Assembly: GCA_016179005.1 (NCBI GenBank)
Contig: JACOSF010000093.1
Coordinates: forward strand, 1 to 8,567
Length of the DNA stretch: 8,567 bases
Origin: Acidobacteriota bacterium
Lineage (GTDB): Bacteria > Acidobacteriota > Terriglobia > Acidiferrales > UBA7541
Reading direction: 5' to 3'
Positions 1-5,765 of the stretch are shown here, piece after piece (position 1 is the stretch's first letter; every line of letters begins with the position of its first letter). The notes beneath the pieces were generated by a model that did no database searches, was not told the DNA's origin, and saw only the letters and a list, made by a program, of their open reading frames with translations. The position numbers were made by a program, and so were the translations under genes.

Positions 1-21
1 GATATGGCGATGAAATTCTAA
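1..21 (+). other. possible 3' tail of an upstream gene
   Basis: Frame 1 reads DMAMKF followed by a TAA stop at 19-21. Frame 3 is also open from the window edge (YGDEILTDVF...) and would end at TAG 66-68, overlapping the start of the next gene. Either could be the end of an upstream coding region, and too little is present to choose or to name a product. A TrkH-type potassium channel gene would be a natural neighbour of the RCK gene that follows, but nothing in these few codons shows it. Confidence 0.2.
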
Positions 22-33
22 CGGATGTTTTCC

Positions 34-40
34 GGGAGAG
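34..40 (+). promoter_or_regulatory. ribosome binding site of trkA
   Basis: GGGAGAG lies nine bases before the ATG at 50 and is one of only two clear Shine-Dalgarno sites in the window. It fixes the start codon right at the beginning of the first Rossmann strand (MRIIVVGYG). Confidence 0.7.
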
Positions 41-49
41 AGCGATTCC

Positions 50-1198
50 ATGCGAATTATTGTCGTAGGCTACGGCCGGCTGGGCTCGCAGGTGGTGAAG
101 CACCTGGACACGCAGCAGAACGAAGTGATCGTGATCGACAAACAGCGCGAGCTGCTGCGTCGTCCGGACCGCGATCCCAATGTTCGCTTCATGGCGGGGA
201 ACGCCACGGACCCCGACCTGCTGCGCGAAGCGGGCGCCGAGCAAGCCGGCGCGCTGTTTGCGCTCACGCGCGATGAAAACACCAACCTCATGGTGGCCCA
301 GGTGGCCCGCACGGTCTTCAACATTCCCAAAGTGATGGCCGTGGTCTATGACCCGGCCCGCGAGCCGAGCTACCGAGCCGCGGGCATCGAGACGATGGCA
401 CTCACCGTGGCCGGCGCGGAATTCCTTGTCGGGCAGCTTGCTGCCGAGCCGCCGAAGGACTTCACGCAAGTGTGGGAGCGCGCGCACGGGCATGCCGCCG
501 AAGCTCCGGTGACGCCGGCACGCGAAGCCAGCGGGCCCATGTACGTGATCGTGGTGGGCGGCGGGCGCGTGGGCTACTTCCTGGCGCGCGCCTTGCTGGA
601 GAACAACGTCGAAGTAACCATCATCGAGTCGAGCAAAGAGATTTTCGACCTCGTGTCGCAGCAGGTGGATTGCCCGGTGATTTACGGCGACGGATCTTCG
701 ACGACGGTGCTGGAAATGGCCGGCGCGCGGCGCGCCAATGTGTTTGTGGCGGTGACCAACCACGACCAGGACAACCTGATCGCCTGTCAACTTGCCAAAC
801 AGGAATTCGGGGTGCCCAAGACCATTTCACGCGTGAAAAACCCCGCGAACGAAGCGCTCATGCAGCAACTGGGCGTGGACATCACGGTCAGCTCCACGGC
901 CATCATTACCGGCGCCATTCAGAGCGAGCTGCCGCACACGCGCATCCGCCAGGTGCTCGACCTGCGGACGGGACAGCTCGAAATCATGGAATACCGTCTG
1001 GATGGAAATTCGCCGGTGGTGGGCAAACAGCTCCGCAACCAGACGTTTCCCGCGGAATGCAACATTGTCACCATCTTCCGAAAAGGCGAACCCATCGTGC
1101 CGCGCGGGGACACCGTTTTCCAGAGCGGGGACGTGGTGCTCATTTTGGTCAAGCTCCCCTCTGAGCCCGAGATTCGCAAACTTTTGCTGGGAGCGTAG
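50..1198 (+). CDS. trkA: TrkA-type potassium uptake regulatory protein (dual RCK/KTN domain)
   Basis: This is a 382-residue cytosolic regulatory subunit that would gate a TrkH/KtrB-type potassium channel by binding NAD(H) or adenine nucleotides. Two Rossmann TrkA_N domains are visible. The first has GYGRLG at residues 7-12 and the acidic strand-end VIVID (D30). The second has GGGRVG at 170-175, the acidic E193 and GDGSS at 213-217. The two copies carry parallel segments, ALTRDENTNLMVAQVAR and AVTNHDQDNLIACQLAK. A TrkA_C domain fills about residues 300-382. After the first Rossmann domain there is only a short Ala/Pro/Glu-rich linker (about 135-163), so the first TrkA_C domain of the usual 450-460-residue TrkA is missing. 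The start at 50 is supported by GGGAGAG at 34-40, nine bases upstream. The channel partner is not in the window. The family is certain; the exact partner system (Trk or Ktr-like) is inferred. Confidence 0.93.
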   Translation: MRIIVVGYGRLGSQVVKHLDTQQNEVIVIDKQRELLRRPDRDPNVRFMAGNATDPDLLREAGAEQAGALFALTRDENTNLMVAQVARTVFNIPKVMAVVYDPAREPSYRAAGIETMALTVAGAEFLVGQLAAEPPKDFTQVWERAHGHAAEAPVTPAREASGPMYVIVVGGGRVGYFLARALLENNVEVTIIESSKEIFDLVSQQVDCPVIYGDGSSTTVLEMAGARRANVFVAVTNHDQDNLIACQLAKQEFGVPKTISRVKNPANEALMQQLGVDITVSSTAIITGAIQSELPHTRIRQVLDLRTGQLEIMEYRLDGNSPVVGKQLRNQTFPAECNIVTIFRKGEPIVPRGDTVFQSGDVVLILVKLPSEPEIRKLLLGA

Positions 1199-1213
1199 AG
1201 CGGACTGAGAATC

Positions 1214-3202
1214 TTACATTTTCTCGGGCGCTTCGATTCCGAGCAACTCCAACGCCTTTATCAAACGATTCATCACCTGGGATGTCAGGAGCAAGAGGAA
1301 TGTTTTGCGGGCCGGGTCTTCTTCCGAGAGAATGTGGTGCTTGTGATAGAAGTTGTTGAACGCCTGCGCAAGCTGAAAGGCATATTTCGCGATGAAGGCA
1401 GGTTCCTGAGCATTCACGGCCGCATCCGCCTGCCAGTCAAGCGAGCCCGCCAGCAGAGCCAATTCCCACAGTTCGTTCCCTTCCGGTTTGTCGAGAAACA
1501 TCTGGAATTCCTTCAATCCCACACCGTCCGGCAACTCGCGAAAATCATTGACCTTGGGGGAATATTGCTCGAAGAACTTGCGAAAAATGTTCCGAGCGCG
1601 AACGACGGCATACTGGCAGTACGGCCCGGTCTCGCCTTCAAAACTCAGCGCGTCATTGAAATCAAAAGCGATCACCGTGTTGCGCGTAAATTTCAAAAGG
1701 AAATAGCGGAGAGCGCCGATGGCGATGCAGTGGGCGATACGCGAGCGGTCCTCTTCCAGCGCGTCGGGGTGGCGCTTGTCCACTTCGGCGCGGGCGTTAG
1801 CTTCGAGGCGGTCGAGAAGATCGTCGGCCTTCACGCCAAGGCCTTTCCGCCCGCTCACTTCCACGTACGGCTTTTTGGCTTCCTCGGGCGGGATTTCGTA
1901 GCCCATTTCCGCGGCGCAGCGTGGCGTGAGCGCAACTTTCTCATACGCAAAATGCACGGAGCGGTCCGCTTGCGACGTGAAGCCCAGCGCGCGCAAACCG
2001 GCGAACACGACGTTCTGCAAATAGGATTGCCGGGAGTCAATCACGTTGAAGACACGCGCGCCGCGGCCAAATTCTGGCGCGCGCGACTCGCCGGCACCGG
2101 ACGCGCTCACCCAGGCGACGTGGCCGTCGGGATACGTTTGGAACTTCCGGTAATGGAAATCTTTTCCCAGCAGGCCGAACTTCCACATCTGGTAGGCAAT
2201 GTCTTTTCCGACGTAGGTTACCGTGCCGTTGGACCGGACGATAATTTTGGCGTCGTCGTCGGCGGTGGCGTCGGCGTCTTCCGAGAGAGGCATCACCCAG
2301 CAGCCGGCATTTTTGCCGGATGCCGCAAGCTGAATTGCTTTGCGTTCCTTGAGCATCTGGAACGCGGCATCCCAGAATTTCAGGTGGAGGATGTCGCTTT
2401 CGCGGGGCAGGACGTCGTAACGCACGCCGAGGCGGTCCATGGTGCGCAGGTGGCAACGGACAATGGCCTCGGCGACGATGCGGCCGATTTCGGCGGATGG
2501 GCCGTGATCCGCTTCAATGGCCTTCAGCGTTTCGCCGCGCAAAGCTTCGTGGGTCTTGTCCTCTTCGTAGTATTGCGTGACGCGCGCGTAGAGGTCCCAG
2601 CAGTAGTAATCGAAGCGAGGCAGCGCGGCCAGCGCGCGCACGTCCGCGGGGGTTTTCTTTTCCAAATGCTGGAAGCCGATCACCACGTCGGCGACTTGCA
2701 CGCCGGTGTTGTCGAGGTAGTTCTGGACTTCAACGCGTTCGCCGGCGTTGCGCAGCAGGCGCACAAAGGTGTCGCCGAGCGCCGCGTTGCGCAGGTGGCC
2801 GATGTGCGCAGCTTTGTTGGGATTGATGTTGGTGTGCTCGACGATGGTTTTCGGTGCGCCGGGCGCCGCAGGTTTTTGCGCCGCGCCAGTGGCGGAAAAC
2901 ATGGAATGCGCTACGACATCAAAAAATGCGGCGCGGTCGAGAAAGGCATTCAGATATCCGCCGCCGGCAACTTCCCAGCGGGCTACGCCCTCGATCGGTG
3001 GAATTTCGGCGACGATTTCCTGGGCAACCTGGCGGGGCGCGCGTTTCAAGCGCTTGGCCATCTCGAAGCAAACGGGTGAGGCCACTTCGCCCATTTCAAT
3101 CTTGGGCGGGCGCGAGGCGGGCACGGGCACGTCCAGCTCGTAGCGGCGGCGAATGTGCTCTTTCAATGCCTGTTGAATCCGTTTTTCAATGGCGAGATAC
3201 AA
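1214..3202 (-). CDS. argS: arginyl-tRNA synthetase
   Basis: This class I synthetase joins arginine to tRNA-Arg in the cytosol using ATP. The 662-residue protein has an N-terminal Add1-type domain (about 1-90) and a catalytic Rossmann core with NPNKAAHIGHLRNA, whose HIGH motif is at 133-136. A C-terminal DALR anticodon-binding domain runs from about 510 to 662. It includes ETGPYCQYAVVRARNI and ends with the typical LLGIEAPEKM. The KMSKS loop is degenerate, as in many ArgS enzymes: SGRKGLGV at 450-457 occupies its place. The protein is longer than the common 550-600 residues, with a Gly/Ser/Arg-rich stretch around 358-385 before VIDSRQSYLQ that looks like an insert. The start is TTG at 3202, chosen because GAGGTAA sits just upstream and because the next Met (residue 37) would cut into the Add1 domain. 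The gene is convergent with trkA and has its own promoter. Confidence 0.96.
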   Translation of the reverse strand: MYLAIEKRIQQALKEHIRRRYELDVPVPASRPPKIEMGEVASPVCFEMAKRLKRAPRQVAQEIVAEIPPIEGVARWEVAGGGYLNAFLDRAAFFDVVAHSMFSATGAAQKPAAPGAPKTIVEHTNINPNKAAHIGHLRNAALGDTFVRLLRNAGERVEVQNYLDNTGVQVADVVIGFQHLEKKTPADVRALAALPRFDYYCWDLYARVTQYYEEDKTHEALRGETLKAIEADHGPSAEIGRIVAEAIVRCHLRTMDRLGVRYDVLPRESDILHLKFWDAAFQMLKERKAIQLAASGKNAGCWVMPLSEDADATADDDAKIIVRSNGTVTYVGKDIAYQMWKFGLLGKDFHYRKFQTYPDGHVAWVSASGAGESRAPEFGRGARVFNVIDSRQSYLQNVVFAGLRALGFTSQADRSVHFAYEKVALTPRCAAEMGYEIPPEEAKKPYVEVSGRKGLGVKADDLLDRLEANARAEVDKRHPDALEEDRSRIAHCIAIGALRYFLLKFTRNTVIAFDFNDALSFEGETGPYCQYAVVRARNIFRKFFEQYSPKVNDFRELPDGVGLKEFQMFLDKPEGNELWELALLAGSLDWQADAAVNAQEPAFIAKYAFQLAQAFNNFYHKHHILSEEDPARKTFLLLLTSQVMNRLIKALELLGIEAPEKM

Positions 3203-3205
3203 GGC

Positions 3206-3212
3206 TTACCTC
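3206..3212 (-). promoter_or_regulatory. ribosome binding site that decides the TTG start of argS
   Basis: On the minus strand the sequence reads GAGGTAA, then three bases, then TTG. The GAGG core is six bases from the TTG, which is good spacing. It supports a TTG start over any downstream ATG. Confidence 0.7.
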
Positions 3213-3231
3213 GAAATTGCGAAAGCAAACG

Positions 3232-3260
3232 ATTATAGGGACATGCCCGCAAACCGTCAA
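3232..3260 (-). promoter_or_regulatory. sigma-70-type promoter of argS
   Basis: On the minus strand a -35 box TTGACG (3255-3260) is followed by a 17-base spacer and a perfect -10 box TATAAT (3232-3237). The expected transcription start is near 3225, giving an untranslated leader of about 22 bases before the TTG start. Eleven of twelve consensus bases match and the spacing is optimal, so this is the strongest promoter candidate in the window. Assignment to argS rests on position. Confidence 0.8.
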
Positions 3261-3505
3261 AGGAGCGATGGGTTTGGGCGAAGTTCCGTTTCGATCTGAC
3301 ATCCTACCCCCCGGAGATCATCGACATCGTCAAACAACTGAGCCGGGAGGGGATGCGCGATTCGATGATCGAGATGATGGGGGATCATGGGGCATCATCG
3401 CGCCATCGAGCCGCAGCCCGGCAAAACGCAGTCCGGCGAGCCAGTGCGCGCGGCGCCACCGCATCGCAGAGAAGGACAGCGGCAGGCCCAGAAGGCGCAG
3501 CATAG
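3239..3505 (+). pseudogene. possible decayed coding remnant, unrecognised
   Basis: Frame 2 is open between stops at 3236 and 3503. Its first half (about 3266-3385) reads like real protein, with aromatic and hydrophobic residues alternating with charged ones, for example WVWAKFRFDL and YPPEIIDIVKQLSREGMRDS. This differs from the Arg/Ala/Gly-rich shadow peptides elsewhere. The second half turns into Arg/Ala-rich nonsense. There is no start codon before the protein-like part; the first ATG is at 3353. It also overlaps the argS promoter. I do not recognise a family. It may be the scar of a lost gene, or chance in a GC-rich gap. Confidence 0.25.
3362..3409. repeat. imperfect long inverted repeat in the argS upstream region
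   Basis: An inner 7-base stem pairs GATGATG (3373-3379) with CATCATC (3393-3399) around a 13-base loop. An outer 6-base stem pairs TCGATG (3362-3367) with CATCGA (3404-3409), with an internal loop of five and four bases between the stems. There is no T-run on either side, so it is not an obvious intrinsic terminator. It lies inside the possible coding remnant and could be a by-product of repeated ATG/GAT codons. Confidence 0.35.
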
Positions 3506-3527
3506 CAAAGTGGCAAGGTGGTGTCAA
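3499..3527 (-). promoter_or_regulatory. weaker minus-strand promoter candidate
   Basis: On the minus strand TTGACA (3522-3527) is followed by 17 bases and TATGCT (3499-3504), matching ten of twelve consensus bases. A transcript would begin near 3492 and run toward argS, about 290 bases before its start codon. It could be a second, distal argS promoter or make an unannotated RNA, or be chance. Confidence 0.3.
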
Positions 3528-3602
3528 CACGTATTTCTTATAGACACTGTCAAAAGCAGGTTGTCCTCGCCACCGCAAAGGCCAAACCAAGTGCAAAGGC
3601 AA

Positions 3603-3622
3603 AGCGGCGTCAAGCCGCCGCT
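3603..3622. repeat. short palindrome A in a cluster of three
   Basis: AGCGGCG (3603-3609) pairs with CGCCGCT (3616-3622) around a six-base loop; an alternative pairing GCGGC/GCCGC with loop GTCAA is also possible. It shares the 'arm, TCAAG, arm' look of palindrome B 25 bases downstream, but it is not followed by CTAC. There is no T-run after it. Confidence 0.45.
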
Positions 3623-3647
3623 GTCCACATCAAGGCAACGGCTCGAT

Positions 3648-3672
3648 GGCGGCCTCAAGGCCGCCCCTACGA
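3648..3672. repeat. short palindrome B followed by CCTACGA
   Basis: GGCGGCCT (3648-3655) pairs perfectly with AGGCCGCC (3658-3665) across a two-base centre CA. It is followed directly by CCCCTACGA-type sequence ending at 3672. The CTACGA tail is shared with palindrome C, although the stem sequences differ. Confidence 0.6.
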
Positions 3673-3681
3673 GGCCAGGGC

Positions 3682-3707
3682 GCACAGGCTGGAAGCCTGT
3701 GCTACGA
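3682..3707. repeat. short palindrome C followed by TACGA
   Basis: GCACAGGCT (3682-3690) pairs perfectly over nine bases with AGCCTGTGC (3694-3702) around a GGA loop, then TACGA follows. This is the longest perfect hairpin stem in the window. I recall very similar palindromes ending in CTAC scattered between genes of Acidobacteriota and some other soil bacteria, but cannot check that here. Confidence 0.65.
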
Positions 3708-3724
3708 AAAGCGGAAGCGGGAAT

Positions 3725-3753
3725 TTGACAGGTTGAGAGGCGGGCCATAGGAT
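3725..3753 (+). promoter_or_regulatory. candidate promoter of the sirtuin gene
   Basis: A perfect -35 box TTGACA (3725-3730) is followed by a 17-base spacer and TAGGAT (3748-3753), which matches four of six -10 consensus bases. Transcription would start near 3760 and give a leader of about 24 bases before the ATG at 3784. It lies just after palindrome C. Confidence 0.55.
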
Positions 3754-3783
3754 TTTGATTTCGGCATCGGATTCGGCAGACCA

Positions 3784-4509
3784 ATGAACATAGCAGAAGC
3801 AAGAACATGGATTGCGCAGGCGCGGTCGGTGGCGGTACTAACCGGCGCGGGAATTTCCGCCGAGAGCGGGCTGCCGACGTTTCGCGGGCCGGGCGGGCTG
3901 TGGCGCAATTTCCGGCCGGAACAGTTGGCCACGCCGGAAGCATTCCGCCGGGATCCGCAACTGGTGTGGGAGTGGTACGACTGGCGGCGGAGCGTGCACG
4001 CAAAGTGCGAGCCCAATGCCGGGCACCGCGCGCTGGCGGAACTCGAGCAGCGTGTACAGGAATTTCTGTTGATTACGCAAAACGTGGATTCGCTGCACGA
4101 GCGCGCTGGGAGCCGGCGGGTCGTCCACCTGCACGGCAGCCTGTGGCGAGTGCGCTGCCTGGTGTGCGGCGGAGAAGAGGACAACACGCAGGTGCCGCTC
4201 GATCCGCTGCCGCCGCGATGCGCGTGCGGCGGCATGCTGCGCCCGGACGTGGTGTGGTTCGGCGAATCACTGCCGCAGGCGGCGATCCAGCAGGCCATGG
4301 CCGCCGCGCGCGAGGCGGAGGTTTTCCTCGTCGCGGGCACGTCCTCGATGGTCTATCCGGCTGCGGCATTGCCGCACATCGCCATGCAGAATGGCGCGAA
4401 GGTGATTGAAGTGAATCTCGAAGCCACGGAGCTGAGCTCGGCGGCGGACATCACACTTCGCGGGAAATGCGGCGATCTTCTTCCGCAGCTTCTGCCTGCC
4501 GCTTTCTGA
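3784..4509 (+). CDS. cobB: NAD-dependent protein deacylase, SIR2 family (class III, CobB/SIRT5-like)
   Basis: This sirtuin would remove acyl groups from protein lysines, consuming NAD and releasing nicotinamide and O-acyl-ADP-ribose. The 241 residues match the usual bacterial length. Visible motifs are GAGISAESGLPTFRG (21-35) for NAD binding, TQNVD (98-102), the catalytic His H117 in HLHGS, a zinc site from CLVC (C125, C128) and CAC (C146, C148), and GTSSMVYPAA (185-194). WYDWRR places Tyr65 and Arg68 in the YxxR arrangement known in SIRT5 and E. coli CobB, where it recognises negatively charged succinyl or malonyl groups. Desuccinylase/demalonylase activity in addition to deacetylation is therefore inferred. 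No clear Shine-Dalgarno precedes the ATG, but the start fits the family's N-terminus. It stands apart from the genes before and after, with its own candidate promoter. Confidence 0.95.
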   Translation: MNIAEARTWIAQARSVAVLTGAGISAESGLPTFRGPGGLWRNFRPEQLATPEAFRRDPQLVWEWYDWRRSVHAKCEPNAGHRALAELEQRVQEFLLITQNVDSLHERAGSRRVVHLHGSLWRVRCLVCGGEEDNTQVPLDPLPPRCACGGMLRPDVVWFGESLPQAAIQQAMAAAREAEVFLVAGTSSMVYPAAALPHIAMQNGAKVIEVNLEATELSSAADITLRGKCGDLLPQLLPAAF

Positions 4510-4525
4510 CCGCGTTTTGCGTTGT

Positions 4526-4554
4526 TTGACAGTCATTCGCGCCCAGTCTACTAT
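4526..4554 (+). promoter_or_regulatory. candidate promoter of the larC-metG-tatD run
   Basis: A perfect -35 box TTGACA (4526-4531), a 17-base spacer and a -10 box TACTAT (4549-4554) lie in the 66-base gap after the sirtuin stop codon. Transcription would start near 4561, about 15 bases before the larC ATG. This placement also argues against the upstream TTG at 4522 as the start codon. Confidence 0.6.
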
Positions 4555-4575
4555 CCATCGTTTACGGACTCGGCC

Positions 4576-5763
4576 ATGAAGCTCGCTTACTTCGACTGCT
4601 TTTCCGGCATCAGCGGAGACATGGTGCTCGGCGCCCTGGTGGACGCGGGCGCGGACATCGCCTGCATCGAAGCAGAGCTGCGCAAACTGCCGCTGACCGG
4701 CTGGACGATTTCCGCAGAAAAAGTGAAGCGCAAGGGAATCGGCGCCACGTACGTCCGGGTGGAAACGTCCGAGCAAACCAAACACCGGCACCTGAGCCAG
4801 ATTTTGGGAATGATTGACGGCGCGGGGCTAGCGCCGCGGGTGGCTCAGCGCGCGCGGACTATTTTTGAATGCCTGGGAGAGGCGGAAGCGCGGATCCATC
4901 AGACGCCGATTGAGAAGGTGCACTTCCACGAGGTCGGCGCGGTGGATGCGATTGTGGACATCGTGGGCGCGTGCGTGGGGTTCGAGCTGCTGGGCATCGA
5001 AGAGTTCGCTTGCGGGCCGATCAATGTGGGCGCGGGGCGAGTGAATACGGCGCATGGAGTCCTTCCGGTTCCTGCGCCAGCGACCGCGGACATGCTGCGG
5101 CAAGCGCCGACGTACTCCACGGGGATCGAAAAGGAATTGGCTACGCCGACGGGCGCGGCCATTCTGGCGGGAACGACGACGAAGTACGGCCCGATGCCGA
5201 TGATGACGGTGGCGAAAATTGGTTACGGCGCAGGAAGCGCCGAACTGGCCGAGCAGGCGAACGTGCTGCGCATTTTTGTGGGCGAAGCCTGTTCGCGAGA
5301 AACTGCGGCGGGTTGGGACGAGACCGTCACGGTGATCGAAGCCAACGTGGACGACATGAACCCGCAAATCTATGGCTACTTCGCGCAGAAGGCGTTCGAG
5401 GCCGGCGCTCTCGACGTGTTTTCGACGCCGGTGCAGATGAAAAAGAACCGGCCGGGACTGCTAGTAACGATGGTCTGCGCGCCGGCGACGGCCGACACGC
5501 TGGTGGAGCTGATCTTCCGCGAGACGACCACCATCGGCGTCCGCGCGTATGAGGCGCGGCGGCGCATCCTCGCGCGCGAAACCGTTTCGGTGGAAACGCC
5601 GCACGGCGTTGTGCGCATGAAGATTGCGCGGCGCAACGGCCACGTGCTGAACGCCGCGCCGGAGTACGATGACTGTAGCCGCATCGCCGCCGAACGCGGG
5701 GTGCCGCTCAAGCAGGTGATCGCAGAAGCGGCGCTGGCGTTCGAAAAGCAGCGCGAAAAATAG
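4576..5763 (+). CDS. larC: nickel insertion protein LarC (pyridinium-3,5-bisthiocarboxylate mononucleotide nickel chelatase)
   Basis: LarC uses CTP to insert nickel into the dithio-pyridinium mononucleotide made by LarB and LarE, giving the nickel-pincer cofactor of lactate racemase and related LarA enzymes. The 395-residue protein begins with the family signature YFDCFSGISGDMVLGAL (5-21). It continues with VHFHEVGAVDAIVDIVGA (115-132), INVGAGRVNTAHGVLPVPAP (149-168), ELATPTGAAIL (187-197), EANVDDMNPQIYGYF (255-269) and TPVQMKKNRPG (284-294). It is one intact frame, unlike the lactobacillar gene that is read as LarC1 plus a frameshifted LarC2. I chose the ATG at 4576 because the signature follows immediately; an in-frame TTG at 4522 would add 18 unlikely residues and lies upstream of the predicted transcript start. 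No larA, larB or larE is visible nearby. The family call is secure; the substrate enzyme is unknown. Confidence 0.93.
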   Translation: MKLAYFDCFSGISGDMVLGALVDAGADIACIEAELRKLPLTGWTISAEKVKRKGIGATYVRVETSEQTKHRHLSQILGMIDGAGLAPRVAQRARTIFECLGEAEARIHQTPIEKVHFHEVGAVDAIVDIVGACVGFELLGIEEFACGPINVGAGRVNTAHGVLPVPAPATADMLRQAPTYSTGIEKELATPTGAAILAGTTTKYGPMPMMTVAKIGYGAGSAELAEQANVLRIFVGEACSRETAAGWDETVTVIEANVDDMNPQIYGYFAQKAFEAGALDVFSTPVQMKKNRPGLLVTMVCAPATADTLVELIFRETTTIGVRAYEARRRILARETVSVETPHGVVRMKIARRNGHVLNAAPEYDDCSRIAAERGVPLKQVIAEAALAFEKQREK

Positions 5764-5765
5764 AA

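Noticed and set aside
1334..3079. 581-codon open frame on the plus strand opposite argS
   Set aside because: It lies entirely within argS, which has unmistakable motifs. Long antisense frames are common in GC-rich genes because stop codons are rare there. No family motif or ribosome site was seen.
3203..3500. T-box or amino-acid leader for argS
   Set aside because: No T-box core sequence or run of Arg codons in a short leader frame was seen, and the main promoter gives a leader of only about 22 bases.
3268..3543. ATG-started plus-strand frame after AGGAG in the gap
   Set aside because: The AGGAG is only two bases from the ATG, the product is Arg/Pro/Gly-rich without a pattern, and the region overlaps the argS promoter.
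3330..3602. 90-codon minus-strand frame in the gap
   Set aside because: Composition is Arg/Leu/Trp-rich with no recognisable family. An internal ATG coincides with the weak -10 box, so the frame and that promoter do not support each other.
3682..3702. Intrinsic terminator
   Set aside because: The stem is strong but it is followed by TACGAAAAG on the plus strand and by GC-rich sequence on the minus strand, with no T-run.
3575..3707. CRISPR-like array
   Set aside because: The palindromes have different sequences and uneven spacing. The only direct repeat, GCAAAGGC at 3575 and 3593, is eight bases and occurs twice.
4522..4575. Upstream TTG start for larC
   Set aside because: It would add 18 residues before the conserved family N-terminus, has no ribosome site, and overlaps the promoter -35 box.
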